Assembly (NCBI RefSeq): GCF_964253025.1
Contig: NZ_CAXUQC020000001.1
Coordinates: 2,294,001 to 2,358,000, forward strand
From: Rhizobacter sp964253025
GTDB taxonomy: Bacteria > Pseudomonadota > Gammaproteobacteria > Burkholderiales > Burkholderiaceae_C
Direction of reading: 5' to 3'
Length of the DNA stretch: 64,000 bases
A program made the position numbers and the translations under genes. The notes under the pieces were generated by a model, which was given only the letters and a program-made list of their open reading frames with translations, made no database searches and had not been told where the DNA came from. Positions 37,491 to 45,783 of this stretch are shown here, in pieces (positions within the stretch are counted from its first letter, which is position 1; every line of letters begins with the position of its first letter).

Positions 37491-38652
37491 TGGTCTTCTC
37501 CATCAGCGCGGTGAAGCGGTCGAACAGATAGGCGATGTCATGGGGTCCGGGAGAGGCCTCGGGGTGGCCCTGGAAGCAGAAGGCGGGTTTGTCGGTGCGA
37601 GCAAGCCCTTGCAGGGTGCCGTCGAACAGGCTCACGTGCGTCGGGCGCAGGTTCGCCGGCAGCGACTTCTCGTCGACGGCAAAACCGTGGTTCTGGCTCG
37701 TGATGCTCACGCGCAGGTTGTCCAAATCCTTCACCGGATGGTTCGCGCCGTGGTGGCCGAACTTCATCTTGAAGGTGCGCGCGCCCGAAGCCAGCGCCAT
37801 GATCTGGTGGCCGAGGCAGATGCCGAAGGTCGGGATGCCGGCCTCGATGATGGTGCGGGTGGCCGCGATGGCGTAGTCGCACGGCTCCGGGTCGCCGGGG
37901 CCATTGCTCAGGAAGACGCCATCGGGTTTCATTGCCAGAACGTCTGCTGCCGGGGTGCGGGCCGGCACCACGGTGACGCGGCAACCGCGGCTGACCAGCA
38001 TGCGAAGGATGTTTCGCTTGACGCCGTAGTCATAGGCGACCACGTGGAAGCGTGGATTCTTGAGCTGCGCGAAGCCGGTGCCCAGGGCCCACTCGCCTTC
38101 GGTCCACTCGGTGATGTCGCCTTGCGACACGACCTGCGCCAGGTCGAGCCCGGCCATGCTGGGCGCGGCCTGGGCCAGTTCGATCGCCCGCTCGCGGTCA
38201 GCCTGGGTGATCACCTCGCCGGCGGACAGCGTGAGGATGCAGCCGTTCTGGGCGCCCTTGGTGCGCAGCACGCGGGTCAGCTGACGGGTGTCGATGTTCG
38301 CGATGGCGACGGTGCCCTCGCGCTGCAGGTACTGCGTGAGCGTCATGGTCGAACGGAAGTTCGACGCGCGAATCGGCAGATCCTTGATGATCAGGCCGGA
38401 GGCGTGGACCTTGCGCGCTTCGACGTCCTCGGCATTGACCCCGTAGCTGCCGATGTGCGGGTAGGTCAGCGTGACCATCTGGCGGGCGTAGCTCGGGTCG
38501 GTGAGGATCTCCTGGTACCCGGTGAGCGAGGTGTTGAACACCACTTCCCCGACCGTGTGCCCCGCAGCGCCAATCGAGATGCCTTGGAAGATTGTTCCGT
38601 CCGCGAGTGCGAGAAGAGCCTGTTCTTGTATGGGCAGCAGTGGCGCGGGCAC
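37483..38652 (-). CDS. carA: Carbamoyl-phosphate synthase small subunit
   Basis: Glutamine amidotransferase that supplies ammonia to CarB. The 389 residues have an N-terminal carA domain (LALADGTIFQGISIGAAGHT, LTGYQEILTDPSYA) and a class I amidotransferase domain. That domain has nucleophile Cys in FGICLGHQIMALA, PGDPEPCDY, and the His/Glu pair in GHPEASPGPHD. The start is GTG at 38652, preceded by CGGAG at good spacing. The 8-base overlap with carB indicates coupling. Confidence 0.97.
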
Positions 38653-38783
38653 GCGATTCTCCGAATTTTGGCGCGCCCAGCTCTGCTCGAAGAGCTAAAG
38701 TCCGGTGGAGAAAACTGGGGGAGTTTTCAGCAGGAAAACCGCGAAGGTTTCGCTGGGCGAGATGGTTGCAGGTAAACCCTCGC

Positions 38784-38789
38784 ATTGTA
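38784..38789 (-). promoter_or_regulatory. -10 element (TACAAT) of the carAB operon
   Basis: TACAAT on the minus strand, without an obvious -35. The leader to the carA GTG would be about 125 nt and contains a small hairpin (AGCTCT at 38679-38684 with AGAGCT at 38691-38696). The region 38653-38930 is the shared control region of carA and bfr and holds no gene. Confidence 0.45.
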
Positions 38790-38891
38790 CCCGAGGCGCG
38801 AGACGCCGGGTTGAACGCGGCTGGCGGAAACGCCATCAAGGCGAAGAACCTCCGCCTTGGGGGACTTCTCCCCGATGGCGTCAGGGGCTCC

Positions 38892-38897
38892 CATAAT
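38892..38897 (+). promoter_or_regulatory. -10 element (CATAAT) of bfr
   Basis: CATAAT lies 33 bases before the bfr ATG, and a GGAAGGA ribosome-binding sequence lies between them. The -35 is not recognisable. Confidence 0.45.
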
Positions 38898-38930
38898 GTC
38901 CGCATTGCACCCACTCCGGAAGGACACGCC

Positions 38931-39407
38931 ATGAAGGGCGACCCGAAAGTCATCGAGCACCTGAATGCTCAACTCAAGAACGAGCTCACCGCCATCAACC
39001 AGTACTTCCTCCACTACCGGATGCTGAAGCACTGGGGCTTCGACAAGCTCGCGAAGAAGGAGTACGAGGAGTCCATTGGCGAGATGAAGCATGCCGACGC
39101 CCTGATGGACCGCATCTTCACGCTCGACGGCCTGCCGAACCTGCAGGACCTCGGCAAGCTGCTGGTGGGCGAGGACACCGTCGAGATCCTCGACTGCGAC
39201 CTGAAGCTCGAGCGCGGCGCCCAGGCGACCATCAAGGACGGTATCGCCTATTGCGAGTCGGTGCGTGACTACGTGTCGCGCGACCTGCTGCAATCCATCC
39301 TCGAAGACACCGAGGAGCACATCGACTTCCTCGAGACCCAGATCGACCTCGTCGCCAAGGTCGGTCTGCAGAACTACCTGCAGTCACAGATGGCGGAACT
39401 CAGCTGA
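38931..39407 (+). CDS. bfr: Bacterioferritin
   Basis: Forms a 24-subunit haem-containing iron store. The 158 residues keep all seven key residues: ferroxidase ligands Glu18, Glu51, His54, Glu94, Glu127 and His130 (visible in KNELTAINQYFLHYRM, GEMKHAD and DTEEHIDFLE), and the haem ligand Met52. Sequence and length match E. coli Bfr. GGAAGGA precedes the ATG at 38931. The ferredoxin gene bfd follows 140 bases later behind its own promoter, so the two can be expressed separately. Confidence 0.98.
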   Translation: MKGDPKVIEHLNAQLKNELTAINQYFLHYRMLKHWGFDKLAKKEYEESIGEMKHADALMDRIFTLDGLPNLQDLGKLLVGEDTVEILDCDLKLERGAQATIKDGIAYCESVRDYVSRDLLQSILEDTEEHIDFLETQIDLVAKVGLQNYLQSQMAELS

Positions 39408-39476
39408 TCCCGCACGCGGTCGGTGAGGCGTATTTGGCAAAACCTTGCGGCCATCCCGGCTGAGGGGCGAAGGGGC

Positions 39477-39508
39477 TTGAACTAGGAATCATTCCTATTT
39501 ATGATTCC
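39477..39508 (+). promoter_or_regulatory. bfd promoter with palindromic operator in the spacer
   Basis: TTGAAC (39477-39482) and TATGAT (39500-39505) are separated by exactly 17 bases. The spacer starts with a perfect 7-1-7 palindrome, TAGGAAT-C-ATTCCTA (39483-39497). A second inverted repeat overlaps it (GGAATCAT at 39485-39492 with ATGATTCC at 39501-39508). A protein bound here would block RNA polymerase. Fur is the natural candidate because bfd genes are iron-repressed, but the match to the Fur consensus is only partial. Confidence 0.7.
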
Positions 39509-39547
39509 GTCCAGCGGTCAGTGTCAAGGCCGCCGGAGTTCCTGACC

Positions 39548-39760
39548 ATGATCGTTTGTGTCTGCCGACGTGTTTCCGACCGCGACATCGAGCGCCATGC
39601 CCGCAGTGGCTGCGCCAGCTTCGACGAACTCCAGATGGAGACCGGCGTGGCTTCCTGCTGCGGCAACTGCAACGACTGCGCGCGCGACGTGTTCGACGCC
39701 GCGCGGAACGGCACGGCGCCGGTTCACCATCTTCCGGCTCGAATTCCCCTGGCGGCCTGA
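39548..39760 (+). CDS. bfd: Bacterioferritin-associated ferredoxin
   Basis: A 70-residue [2Fe-2S] protein that passes electrons to the haem of bacterioferritin so that stored iron is released. The four cluster cysteines of the family, C4, C6, C38 and C41, are at the expected positions (MIVCVCRRVSDRDI and ASCCGNCNDCA). The ATG at 39548 is the natural start; an in-frame ATG at 39521 would add nine atypical residues. The order bfr-bfd with a promoter in between is the reverse of the E. coli bfd-bfr order. Confidence 0.93.
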   Translation: MIVCVCRRVSDRDIERHARSGCASFDELQMETGVASCCGNCNDCARDVFDAARNGTAPVHHLPARIPLAA

Positions 39761-39789
39761 TCGGCCGTCCCGCCTGCAGCCGCAGGCCT

Positions 39790-39811
39790 GAGCTGCCGTC
39801 CCGGGCAGCTC
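39790..39811 (+). terminator. Hairpin after bfd
   Basis: GAGCTGCC pairs with GGCAGCTC around a six-base loop, 30 bases past the bfd stop, followed by a pyrimidine-rich but not U-only tail. A possible terminator. Confidence 0.45.
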
Positions 39812-39931
39812 GGCTCCCTTCCCTCCTTGACTGCCATCCCTGCCGCGCGTGATGCCGGCGGAACCTGCGGTCGGCCGCCGGGTCTCATGATGCCGTAGGG
39901 CCGGTGGTCGGCCCGATCACAAGGAGGTTCC

Positions 39932-40636
39932 ATGAACGAGCACTTGCAGGCGGTGACTGCCGCCCATGGCCCGTCCGGCACCTTGGCCGGCGACCGAAAC
40001 CGCGTCCTGCGCAATACCTACTGGCTGTTGGCCCTGTCGATGGTGCCCACCGTGCTGGGCGCGTGGCTGGGGGTCGCAACCGGCTTCAGCCTGTTCGCGG
40101 GCAACCCCTTCATCGGCTTCATCGTCTTCATGGGCGTGGCCTTCGGCTTCTTCTTCGCCATCGAGAAGTTCAAGAACTCCAGTGTCGGTGTGGCCCTGCT
40201 GCTGGCCTTCACCTTCTTCATGGGCCTGATGCTCTCCCGCCTCATCGGGGCGGTGCTGGGCAACTACAGCAACGGAAGCCAGCTGATCATGATGGCCTTC
40301 GGAGGGACGTCGCTCGTGTTCCTCGGCATGGCGTCGCTCGCCACGTCGATCCGCCGCGACATCTCGGGTCTCGGCCAGTGGCTGATGGTGGGCGTGATCG
40401 GGCTCATCGTGGCGAGTGTCGCCAACATCTGGCTGCAGATGCCAGCGCTGATGCTGACGGTTTCGGTGCTCGCCATCGTGATCTTCTCGGCCCTGATGCT
40501 GTACGACCTGAAGCGGGTGGTGGACGGTGGCGAGACCAACTACATCACTGCCACGCTGGCGATCTACCTCGACGTGTACAACGTCTTCGTCCACCTTCTA
40601 AGCCTGCTCGGCATCTTCGGCGGCGACTCCGACTGA
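39932..40636 (+). CDS. Bax inhibitor-1/YccA family membrane protein
   Basis: A 234-residue protein with seven hydrophobic helices, the BI-1 (TMBIM) layout. Family features: an N-terminal cytoplasmic part ending RNTYWLLALSMVPTVLGAW, the loop EKFKNSSVGVALLLAF, and the C-terminal NYITATLAIYLDVYNVFVHLLSLLG. The last carries the conserved acidic residue (Asp) of the pH-sensitive calcium-leak site. E. coli YccA modulates FtsH; here ftsH is 8 kb away, so a link is only suggestive. AAGGAGG precedes the ATG. Confidence 0.93.
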   Translation: MNEHLQAVTAAHGPSGTLAGDRNRVLRNTYWLLALSMVPTVLGAWLGVATGFSLFAGNPFIGFIVFMGVAFGFFFAIEKFKNSSVGVALLLAFTFFMGLMLSRLIGAVLGNYSNGSQLIMMAFGGTSLVFLGMASLATSIRRDISGLGQWLMVGVIGLIVASVANIWLQMPALMLTVSVLAIVIFSALMLYDLKRVVDGGETNYITATLAIYLDVYNVFVHLLSLLGIFGGDSD

Positions 40637-40666
40637 GCTTCGACGGAGCCGCGGACAGCTCGCCAT

Positions 40667-40695
40667 TGAAAAACGGGGCCCTCAGCGGCCCCGTT
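40667..40695 (-). terminator. Rho-independent terminator of rlmD
   Basis: AACGGGGCC (40672-40680) and GGCCCCGTT (40687-40695) form a 9-bp stem with a six-base loop. On the minus strand it ends in TTTTT and begins three bases past the rlmD stop. It also lies downstream of the convergent BI-1 gene. Confidence 0.85.
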
Positions 40696-40697
40696 GC

Positions 40698-42080
40698 TCA
40701 TTCCGCTGCTGCTGGTGCCGGCGGAGCCTCGCCGGGCGCCCACCGCTCGAACACCGCGATGCTCTCCACATGCGCGGTATGCGGGAACATGTTGACCGCA
40801 CCCGCCGCAGTGCAGCGGTAACCGCCCTGGTGCTGCAGCAACCCGGCGTCGCGCGCCAGGGTTGCCGGATTGCAGCTGACATAGACGATCCGGCGCGGCA
40901 GCTCGAAGCCGGGCGCGAGCGCCGGGTCCTGGTGCAGGTCGACCAGCGCCTTGACCAGCGCGAACGCGCCTTCCCGCGGAGGATCGACCAGCCACTTGTC
41001 CGCTGCGCCCTGGGCCGCGAGCAAGGCCGGCGTCATCTCGAACAGGTTTCGGGCGTCGAAGCGTGTCTTGCCCGCCAATCCGTTGCGATCGGCGTTCTCT
41101 CGCGAACGCGCCACCAGTGCTTCGCTGCCTTCGATGCCCAGCACCTCGCGCGCCTGGGTCGCGATCGGCAGGGTGAAGTTGCCGAGACCGCAGAACCAGT
41201 CGATCACGCGCTCGTCGGGCTGCGCGTCCAGCAAGCGCAGCGCCCGCCCCACCAGCACGCGGTTGATGTGGTGGTTGACCTGCGTGAAGTCGGTCGGCTT
41301 GAAGGGCATCGTCAGGCCGAACTCGGGCAGCGTGTAGTTGAGCTCGGGGCCACCCTCCTCCAGCCGGTGCACGGTGTCCGGCCCTTTGGGCTGCAACCAC
41401 CACTGGATCGCGTGCCGGGAGGAAAACGCGGCGAGCCGCCCGAGGTCGCCGGCACTGAGCGGCTCCAGGTGGCGCAGCACGAGCGCCGTCGTCTCTGCGC
41501 CAACCGCGACCTCGATCTGCGGAACGCGGTCGCGGGCATCCATCGACATGACGAGCTCCTGCAGCGGCACGATGAGCGCGGCCAGCTGCGGCGGCAGCAC
41601 CTCGCAGGTGGTCATGTCGGCCACATAGGTGGACTTGCGCTCGTGGAACCCCACCAGGACGCGCCCCTTCTTGGCGACATGCCGCACCGAGAGACGTGCC
41701 CGGAACCGATACCCCCAGGCGGGACCTTCGATCGGACGAAGAAGCCGTTCAGGCTTGACCTTGCCCAGGTGCCACAGGGCGTCTTCCAGGGCGCGCTGCT
41801 TGGTGGCCACCTGGGCGCCCACGTGCAGATGCTGCAGCTTGCAGCCGCCACAGGTTCCGAAATGCCGGCACTTCGGGACGACACGTTGCGAACTCTCCCG
41901 CCGCAGCGCCGTCATGGTGGCCTGTTCCCAGTTGTTCTTGCGGCGCCCCACGGACACCTGCACTTCCTCGCCGGGGAGCGCCCCGTCGATGAACACCACC
42001 TTGCCTTCCTCGTTGTGGGCCACGCCCTGGCCTTCGAGGTCGAGCGATTCGACCTTGAGCCATTCCATTGCTTGAGTCAT
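40698..42080 (-). CDS. rlmD: 23S rRNA (uracil(1939)-C5)-methyltransferase RlmD
   Basis: Methylates U1939 of 23S rRNA. The 460 residues have an N-terminal TRAM domain (about 5-60), then an iron-sulfur cluster region with CRHFGTCGGCKLQHL and a further cysteine upstream. A SAM-binding Rossmann fold follows (VIDWFCGLGNFTLPIA), with the catalytic Cys in RIVYVSCNPATLARD. The order rpoS-rlmD on the same strand is seen in other betaproteobacteria. The terminator at 40667-40695 follows. Confidence 0.95.
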   Translation of the reverse strand: MTQAMEWLKVESLDLEGQGVAHNEEGKVVFIDGALPGEEVQVSVGRRKNNWEQATMTALRRESSQRVVPKCRHFGTCGGCKLQHLHVGAQVATKQRALEDALWHLGKVKPERLLRPIEGPAWGYRFRARLSVRHVAKKGRVLVGFHERKSTYVADMTTCEVLPPQLAALIVPLQELVMSMDARDRVPQIEVAVGAETTALVLRHLEPLSAGDLGRLAAFSSRHAIQWWLQPKGPDTVHRLEEGGPELNYTLPEFGLTMPFKPTDFTQVNHHINRVLVGRALRLLDAQPDERVIDWFCGLGNFTLPIATQAREVLGIEGSEALVARSRENADRNGLAGKTRFDARNLFEMTPALLAAQGAADKWLVDPPREGAFALVKALVDLHQDPALAPGFELPRRIVYVSCNPATLARDAGLLQHQGGYRCTAAGAVNMFPHTAHVESIAVFERWAPGEAPPAPAAAE

Positions 42081-42114
42081 CCCGGCATTATCCCGCGCCG
42101 CCGGACCGGCAATC

Positions 42115-43080
42115 TCAGAAGAGCGAGTCGCGGTGCACGCCGCTGCGCGCCATCCGCCGGCGCAGCTTCATCAGGGCCTCCTGCTGGATCTGGCGAATCC
42201 GTTCTCGCGTCAAGCCCAGGCGTGCCGCCAGCACCTCCAGCGTCTCGGGTTCCCGATCGTGAAGGCCGTATCGCCCGCACAGGACTTCCCGTTCACGTTC
42301 GTTGAGCCCTTCGAGCCCGTGGTTCAACAGCACGTCGACCTCGTGACTCAGCGTGAGGCTGAGCGGGTCAAGGGCCGCTTCATCGGCGACGCCGTCGAGC
42401 ATGGAGTCGGCGCTGTCGCGGTCGAGGGGCGCATCGAGGGACGCCGGCAGCTCCGCCAGGCGGAGCAGCTCGGCGACCTCACGGGCGGAGCGGCCGATCC
42501 GGGCGGCGATGGCCTCCACCCTGACCCGTGGCTCGCTGCCATCAGCCGGCTGCTCGGATTCGAGAGCACGCCGCGCCTTGAGGACGTGGTTGAGTTCGCG
42601 CACGACATGCACCGGCAAACGAACCAATCGCGCCTGGTGCATGATGGACCGCTCGACGCTCTGACGGATCCACCAGGAGGCATAGGTGGAGAAGCGGAAA
42701 CCCCGGTCGGGTTCGAACTTCTCGATGGCATGCATCAGCCCGAGGTTGCCCTCCTCGATCAGGTCCGTGAGCGGCAGCCCTCGTCCCAGGTAGTTCTTGG
42801 CAATGCTGACCACCAGGCGCAGGTTGCGCTCGATCATCTGCTGGCGGGCGGAGAAGTCGCCGCCCCTCGCCCGGGTGGCGGCATCGAACTCCTCCTCGGG
42901 CGTGAAAAGCGGGGCCCGCCTGATTTCCCGCAGGTAGGTCTGCAAGGTGTTGCCCACCTCCGCCTCGCCCGCCGTCAAACCGGTGGCAATCATCGGATCC
43001 GGACCGTCGACGGCCGGCAAGGGCGGCATCGGCCCTTCAGCCGGCGTCCCTTCCAATCCGTCGGCATCGGTGTTTGCCAT
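42115..43080 (-). CDS. rpoS: RNA polymerase sigma factor RpoS
   Basis: Stationary-phase and general stress sigma factor, 321 residues. Region 1.2 is TLQTYLREIRRAPLFTPEEE. Region 2 runs through NLRLVVSIAKNYLGRGLPLT, DLIEEGNLGLMHAIEKFEPD and RGFRFSTYASWWIRQ. Region 3 and region 4 (ETLEVLAARLGLTRERIRQIQ) follow. RpoS rather than RpoD identity rests on length, lack of the long region 1.1/non-conserved insert, and the surE-pcm-nlpD context. The ATG at 43080 gives MANTDADGLEG. About 180 bases separate it from an inserted DUF4383 gene, so its promoter may lie there rather than within nlpD. Confidence 0.93.
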   Translation of the reverse strand: MANTDADGLEGTPAEGPMPPLPAVDGPDPMIATGLTAGEAEVGNTLQTYLREIRRAPLFTPEEEFDAATRARGGDFSARQQMIERNLRLVVSIAKNYLGRGLPLTDLIEEGNLGLMHAIEKFEPDRGFRFSTYASWWIRQSVERSIMHQARLVRLPVHVVRELNHVLKARRALESEQPADGSEPRVRVEAIAARIGRSAREVAELLRLAELPASLDAPLDRDSADSMLDGVADEAALDPLSLTLSHEVDVLLNHGLEGLNEREREVLCGRYGLHDREPETLEVLAARLGLTRERIRQIQQEALMKLRRRMARSGVHRDSLF

Positions 43081-43259
43081 GGTGTTGCCTCCCGCCGATG
43101 ATACAAGCGCGGGGAGGCGCGACCACAGGACCCACTCGACCCTGCGGGGCATGCGATTGAAGACCCGGCGAGCCCGCCGCCCCTTCGCAGGCGCGGCCGG
43201 GGACGGAACGGGCGTCGGCCGGCAAGCGACGAACCGCGCCGCTGGAGGCGCCCGCGCGC

Positions 43260-43676
43260 TTAGGCGCGGACGTGAGCGTCCCGGCGCATGAATCCGAAAT
43301 AGGCGCCCACCGCGGCAAGGACGGCGTGGAGCCAGATGTCATGACCGTACAGCGGAATCAGCCCGAACGTCGTGTACAGCCGGGCCGCCGAGATCAGGCC
43401 CATCACCGTGAGCAGCGCGTAGCTCACGGCAACGACCTTGGCGTAGAGCACGGCGGCACTTGCAGAACGGCTCGCCGCGAGGCCCCACGCCCCGAACAGC
43501 AGGTGCACGACGTTGTGCAGGATGTTGACCGGAAACAGGCCCAGGGCCAGCCCCAGACCGGCGGTGACGGTCACATCAGGGTGTGAGTGCATGGTCGTGA
43601 GGCCGGGGATGAACCCGACCACCCCGACCAGCAGGAAGACGATGCCGAAAACGAGAGCAAAGCGGTTGACAGTCAT
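43260..43676 (-). CDS. DUF4383 family membrane protein
   Basis: A 138-residue membrane protein with four hydrophobic helices. It starts MTVNRFALVFGIVFLLVGVV, then GLFPVNILHNVVHLLFGAWG (the DUF4383 core), AVLYAKVVAVSYALLTVMGL and DIWLHAVLAAVGAYFGFM. The family is of unknown function and widespread in actinobacteria and proteobacteria. A GGAGG ribosome-binding site precedes the ATG at 43676. It lies between nlpD and rpoS, a position not seen in the enterobacterial operon, so it looks like an insertion into this conserved cluster. Confidence 0.85.
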   Translation of the reverse strand: MTVNRFALVFGIVFLLVGVVGFIPGLTTMHSHPDVTVTAGLGLALGLFPVNILHNVVHLLFGAWGLAASRSASAAVLYAKVVAVSYALLTVMGLISAARLYTTFGLIPLYGHDIWLHAVLAAVGAYFGFMRRDAHVRA

Positions 43677-43918
43677 TGCAGCCTCCAGGATTGAGGCCCT
43701 CGATCGGCAAATGCCATTCCACCGCCAAAAACCGCGCCGTCGCGCCATGTGCTGGCTGCCGGCCACGTTGGCCCGGCCCATCGATGAACCTCAGAGGTCA
43801 ACGCCAGTGACTGCGCGGTTGCAGCGGTACGCAACCCCGAACAGCACGGGACCCGCAGACTCCGTCATTCCCGTCAGTCCAGCGCACCCGCTCTTCGTCC
43901 AGCGGAGCGGCCGCAGGC

Positions 43919-44863
43919 CTAGCGAGCAGGGAGAAGTCGCTCGGGATCGACCGGCTTGCCCTGCTTGCGGATCTCGAAGTGCAGCTTCACGCGGTCGGCG
44001 TCCGTCGCGCCCATTTCGGCGATCTTCTGGCCGCGCTTGACGTTCTGCTCCTCCTTCACCAGCAGCGCCTGGTTGTGGGCGTAGGCCGTGAGGTAGGTGT
44101 TGTTGTGCTTCAGGATGACGAGGTTGCCATAGCCGCGCAGGCCGCTGCCCGCGTAGACCACGCGGCCGTCCGCCGCGGCCAGCACGGGGTCGCCGGCCTT
44201 GCCCGCGATGGCCAACCCCTTGCTCCGCACTTCATCGAAGCGGGCGAGAACGGTGCCGTTGGCGGGCCAGAGCCAGTTGACGTTGTCGTCGCCCGTGGGT
44301 GCCGCGACGGGAGGCGGCGCGACGGGTGCCGGCGCAGCCGTCGGCGGCGGCGTGGATGCGGGCGCGGAGGCCGGCTTGGGCGCATCGAGGGGACGCGATT
44401 CCACCTTCGCCGCCGTCACGGGGCGAGTGGTCAACGCCCCAGGATCGGCCCCCGGCGGGACGACACGAAGCACCTGCCCCACTTCCAGGATGTTGGGGTT
44501 CTCGAGGCTGTTCCACTTGACCAGGTCTTTCCAGTTCTGGCCGGTCTCCAGGCCGACCCGGATCAGGGTGTCGCCCGGGCGCACGGTGAAGTAGCCTGGC
44601 TTGCCGGCGTTCTCGGCACCAGGCAGCGGTTTCACCGCCTCGGCCGGCTCCGAGGCGGCGGCGCCCGGCAAGGGGACGGCGGCACGGCCGCCAACGTTGC
44701 GTTCCTCGACCGGCGCCCGGGACGTACGGCCGGGACCGGCGCAGGCCACCAGTGTGGCGGCCAGGAACAGCGCACCCGAGAAGCGGGCCACCCGGCCCGC
44801 CTCTTTCATCCCATCGGCGCGCAGCGCCCCGTCCAGATTCAATCCCATCGGTACCCAAGCCAT
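43919..44863 (-). CDS. nlpD: NlpD-like lipoprotein with LysM and degenerate LytM domain
   Basis: Outer-membrane lipoprotein that activates the cell-wall amidase during division. A lipobox-like LVAC (Cys41) follows the signal sequence. A LysM domain (PGYFTVRPGDTLIRVGLETG to VLRVV), a Pro/Ala-rich linker and a C-terminal LytM/M23 domain follow. The zinc-site motifs of active M23 peptidases are degenerate: SKGLAIAG stands where HxGxD is expected and VKLHFEIR has only one of the two His. That fits an activator, not an enzyme. The ATG at 44863 overlaps the pcm stop as TGATG. An internal ATG at 44809 would give a more typical short signal peptide, so the start is uncertain. Confidence 0.9.
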   Translation of the reverse strand: MAWVPMGLNLDGALRADGMKEAGRVARFSGALFLAATLVACAGPGRTSRAPVEERNVGGRAAVPLPGAAASEPAEAVKPLPGAENAGKPGYFTVRPGDTLIRVGLETGQNWKDLVKWNSLENPNILEVGQVLRVVPPGADPGALTTRPVTAAKVESRPLDAPKPASAPASTPPPTAAPAPVAPPPVAAPTGDDNVNWLWPANGTVLARFDEVRSKGLAIAGKAGDPVLAAADGRVVYAGSGLRGYGNLVILKHNNTYLTAYAHNQALLVKEEQNVKRGQKIAEMGATDADRVKLHFEIRKQGKPVDPERLLPAR

Positions 44864-45783
44864 CAATCGATTCCTGATTTTAAAGGGACGAAGTGCACCG
44901 CCTCATGCACCGAGCGGGTGAAGCCCTCGTCCGTCCGATCCACCACCACCAGAACCTGGCGGGAGCCCGATGCGTCGTGCACCGGGGCCACCAAACGGCC
45001 ACCGACGGCGAGCTGATCGAGCCAGGCGTCCGGAAGCGCCTCGCCACCGGCGGCGGCGATGATGCTGTCATAGGGGGCGTTCGGAGGGTGCCCCCGCATC
45101 CCGTCACCATACACCAGCCGGATGTTCATCTGGCGCAGGGGTGCCAGGTGCTCACGCGCCTTGTCGTGCAACGGGCGGATGCGCTCGATGCTCATGACCT
45201 GGCGCGACATCTGCGCGAGCACCGCCGCCTGGTAGCCGCATCCCGTGCCGATTTCCAGCGTCTGGCCCAGCGAACGCCGTGCTCGCGCGTTCGCCCCGAG
45301 CATGAGCAGCTCGATCATCCGGGCCACCACCGATGGCTTGGAGATCGTCTGACCATGGCCGATCGGCAGGCTCGTGTCTTCGTAGGCCTGGTTCACGAGC
45401 GCGGTGTCGACGAACACGTGCCGCGGCACCTGGCGCATGGCCTCCTTCACGAGGTCGTCGCGCAAGCCCGCCTGGGCCAGGCGGTCGACCATGCGCCGGC
45501 GAATGCCGGCGGAATCGAGGCCGAGGCCGGACGGTGCCACGTGGCGCGCCAGGTCGCGCGCGGCCTGCAGCAGCGGCTGCTGCGGGCGCAGCAAGGGCCG
45601 GGGCTCGCTGCGGTGGATGGCGCCGGCAATGGGCGTCGCCACAGCCTTGGGCGACACGATGGGTTGAGCGGATGTGGGCACGGCCGGGCGAACCGTCGGC
45701 ACCGCGGCAGCGGGGCGCCGCGCCGGCTTGTGAAGGCCATCGAGCTGCAACGGGAATTTGGGACGGGACGGCGGCTGGCTCAT
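44863..45783 (-). CDS. pcm: Protein-L-isoaspartate O-methyltransferase
   Basis: Repairs isomerised aspartate in aged proteins using SAM. The 306 residues have a variable Pro-rich N-terminal extension of about 85 residues. The standard fold then contains FVDTALVNQAYEDTSLPIGH, QTISKPSVVARMIELL, the SAM loop TLEIGTGCGYQAAVLA and the DSIIAAAGGEALPD segment. It overlaps surE (ATGA) and nlpD (TGATG), so the three are translationally coupled. The extension is longer than in E. coli Pcm (208 residues). Confidence 0.94.
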   Translation of the reverse strand: MSQPPSRPKFPLQLDGLHKPARRPAAAVPTVRPAVPTSAQPIVSPKAVATPIAGAIHRSEPRPLLRPQQPLLQAARDLARHVAPSGLGLDSAGIRRRMVDRLAQAGLRDDLVKEAMRQVPRHVFVDTALVNQAYEDTSLPIGHGQTISKPSVVARMIELLMLGANARARRSLGQTLEIGTGCGYQAAVLAQMSRQVMSIERIRPLHDKAREHLAPLRQMNIRLVYGDGMRGHPPNAPYDSIIAAAGGEALPDAWLDQLAVGGRLVAPVHDASGSRQVLVVVDRTDEGFTRSVHEAVHFVPLKSGID

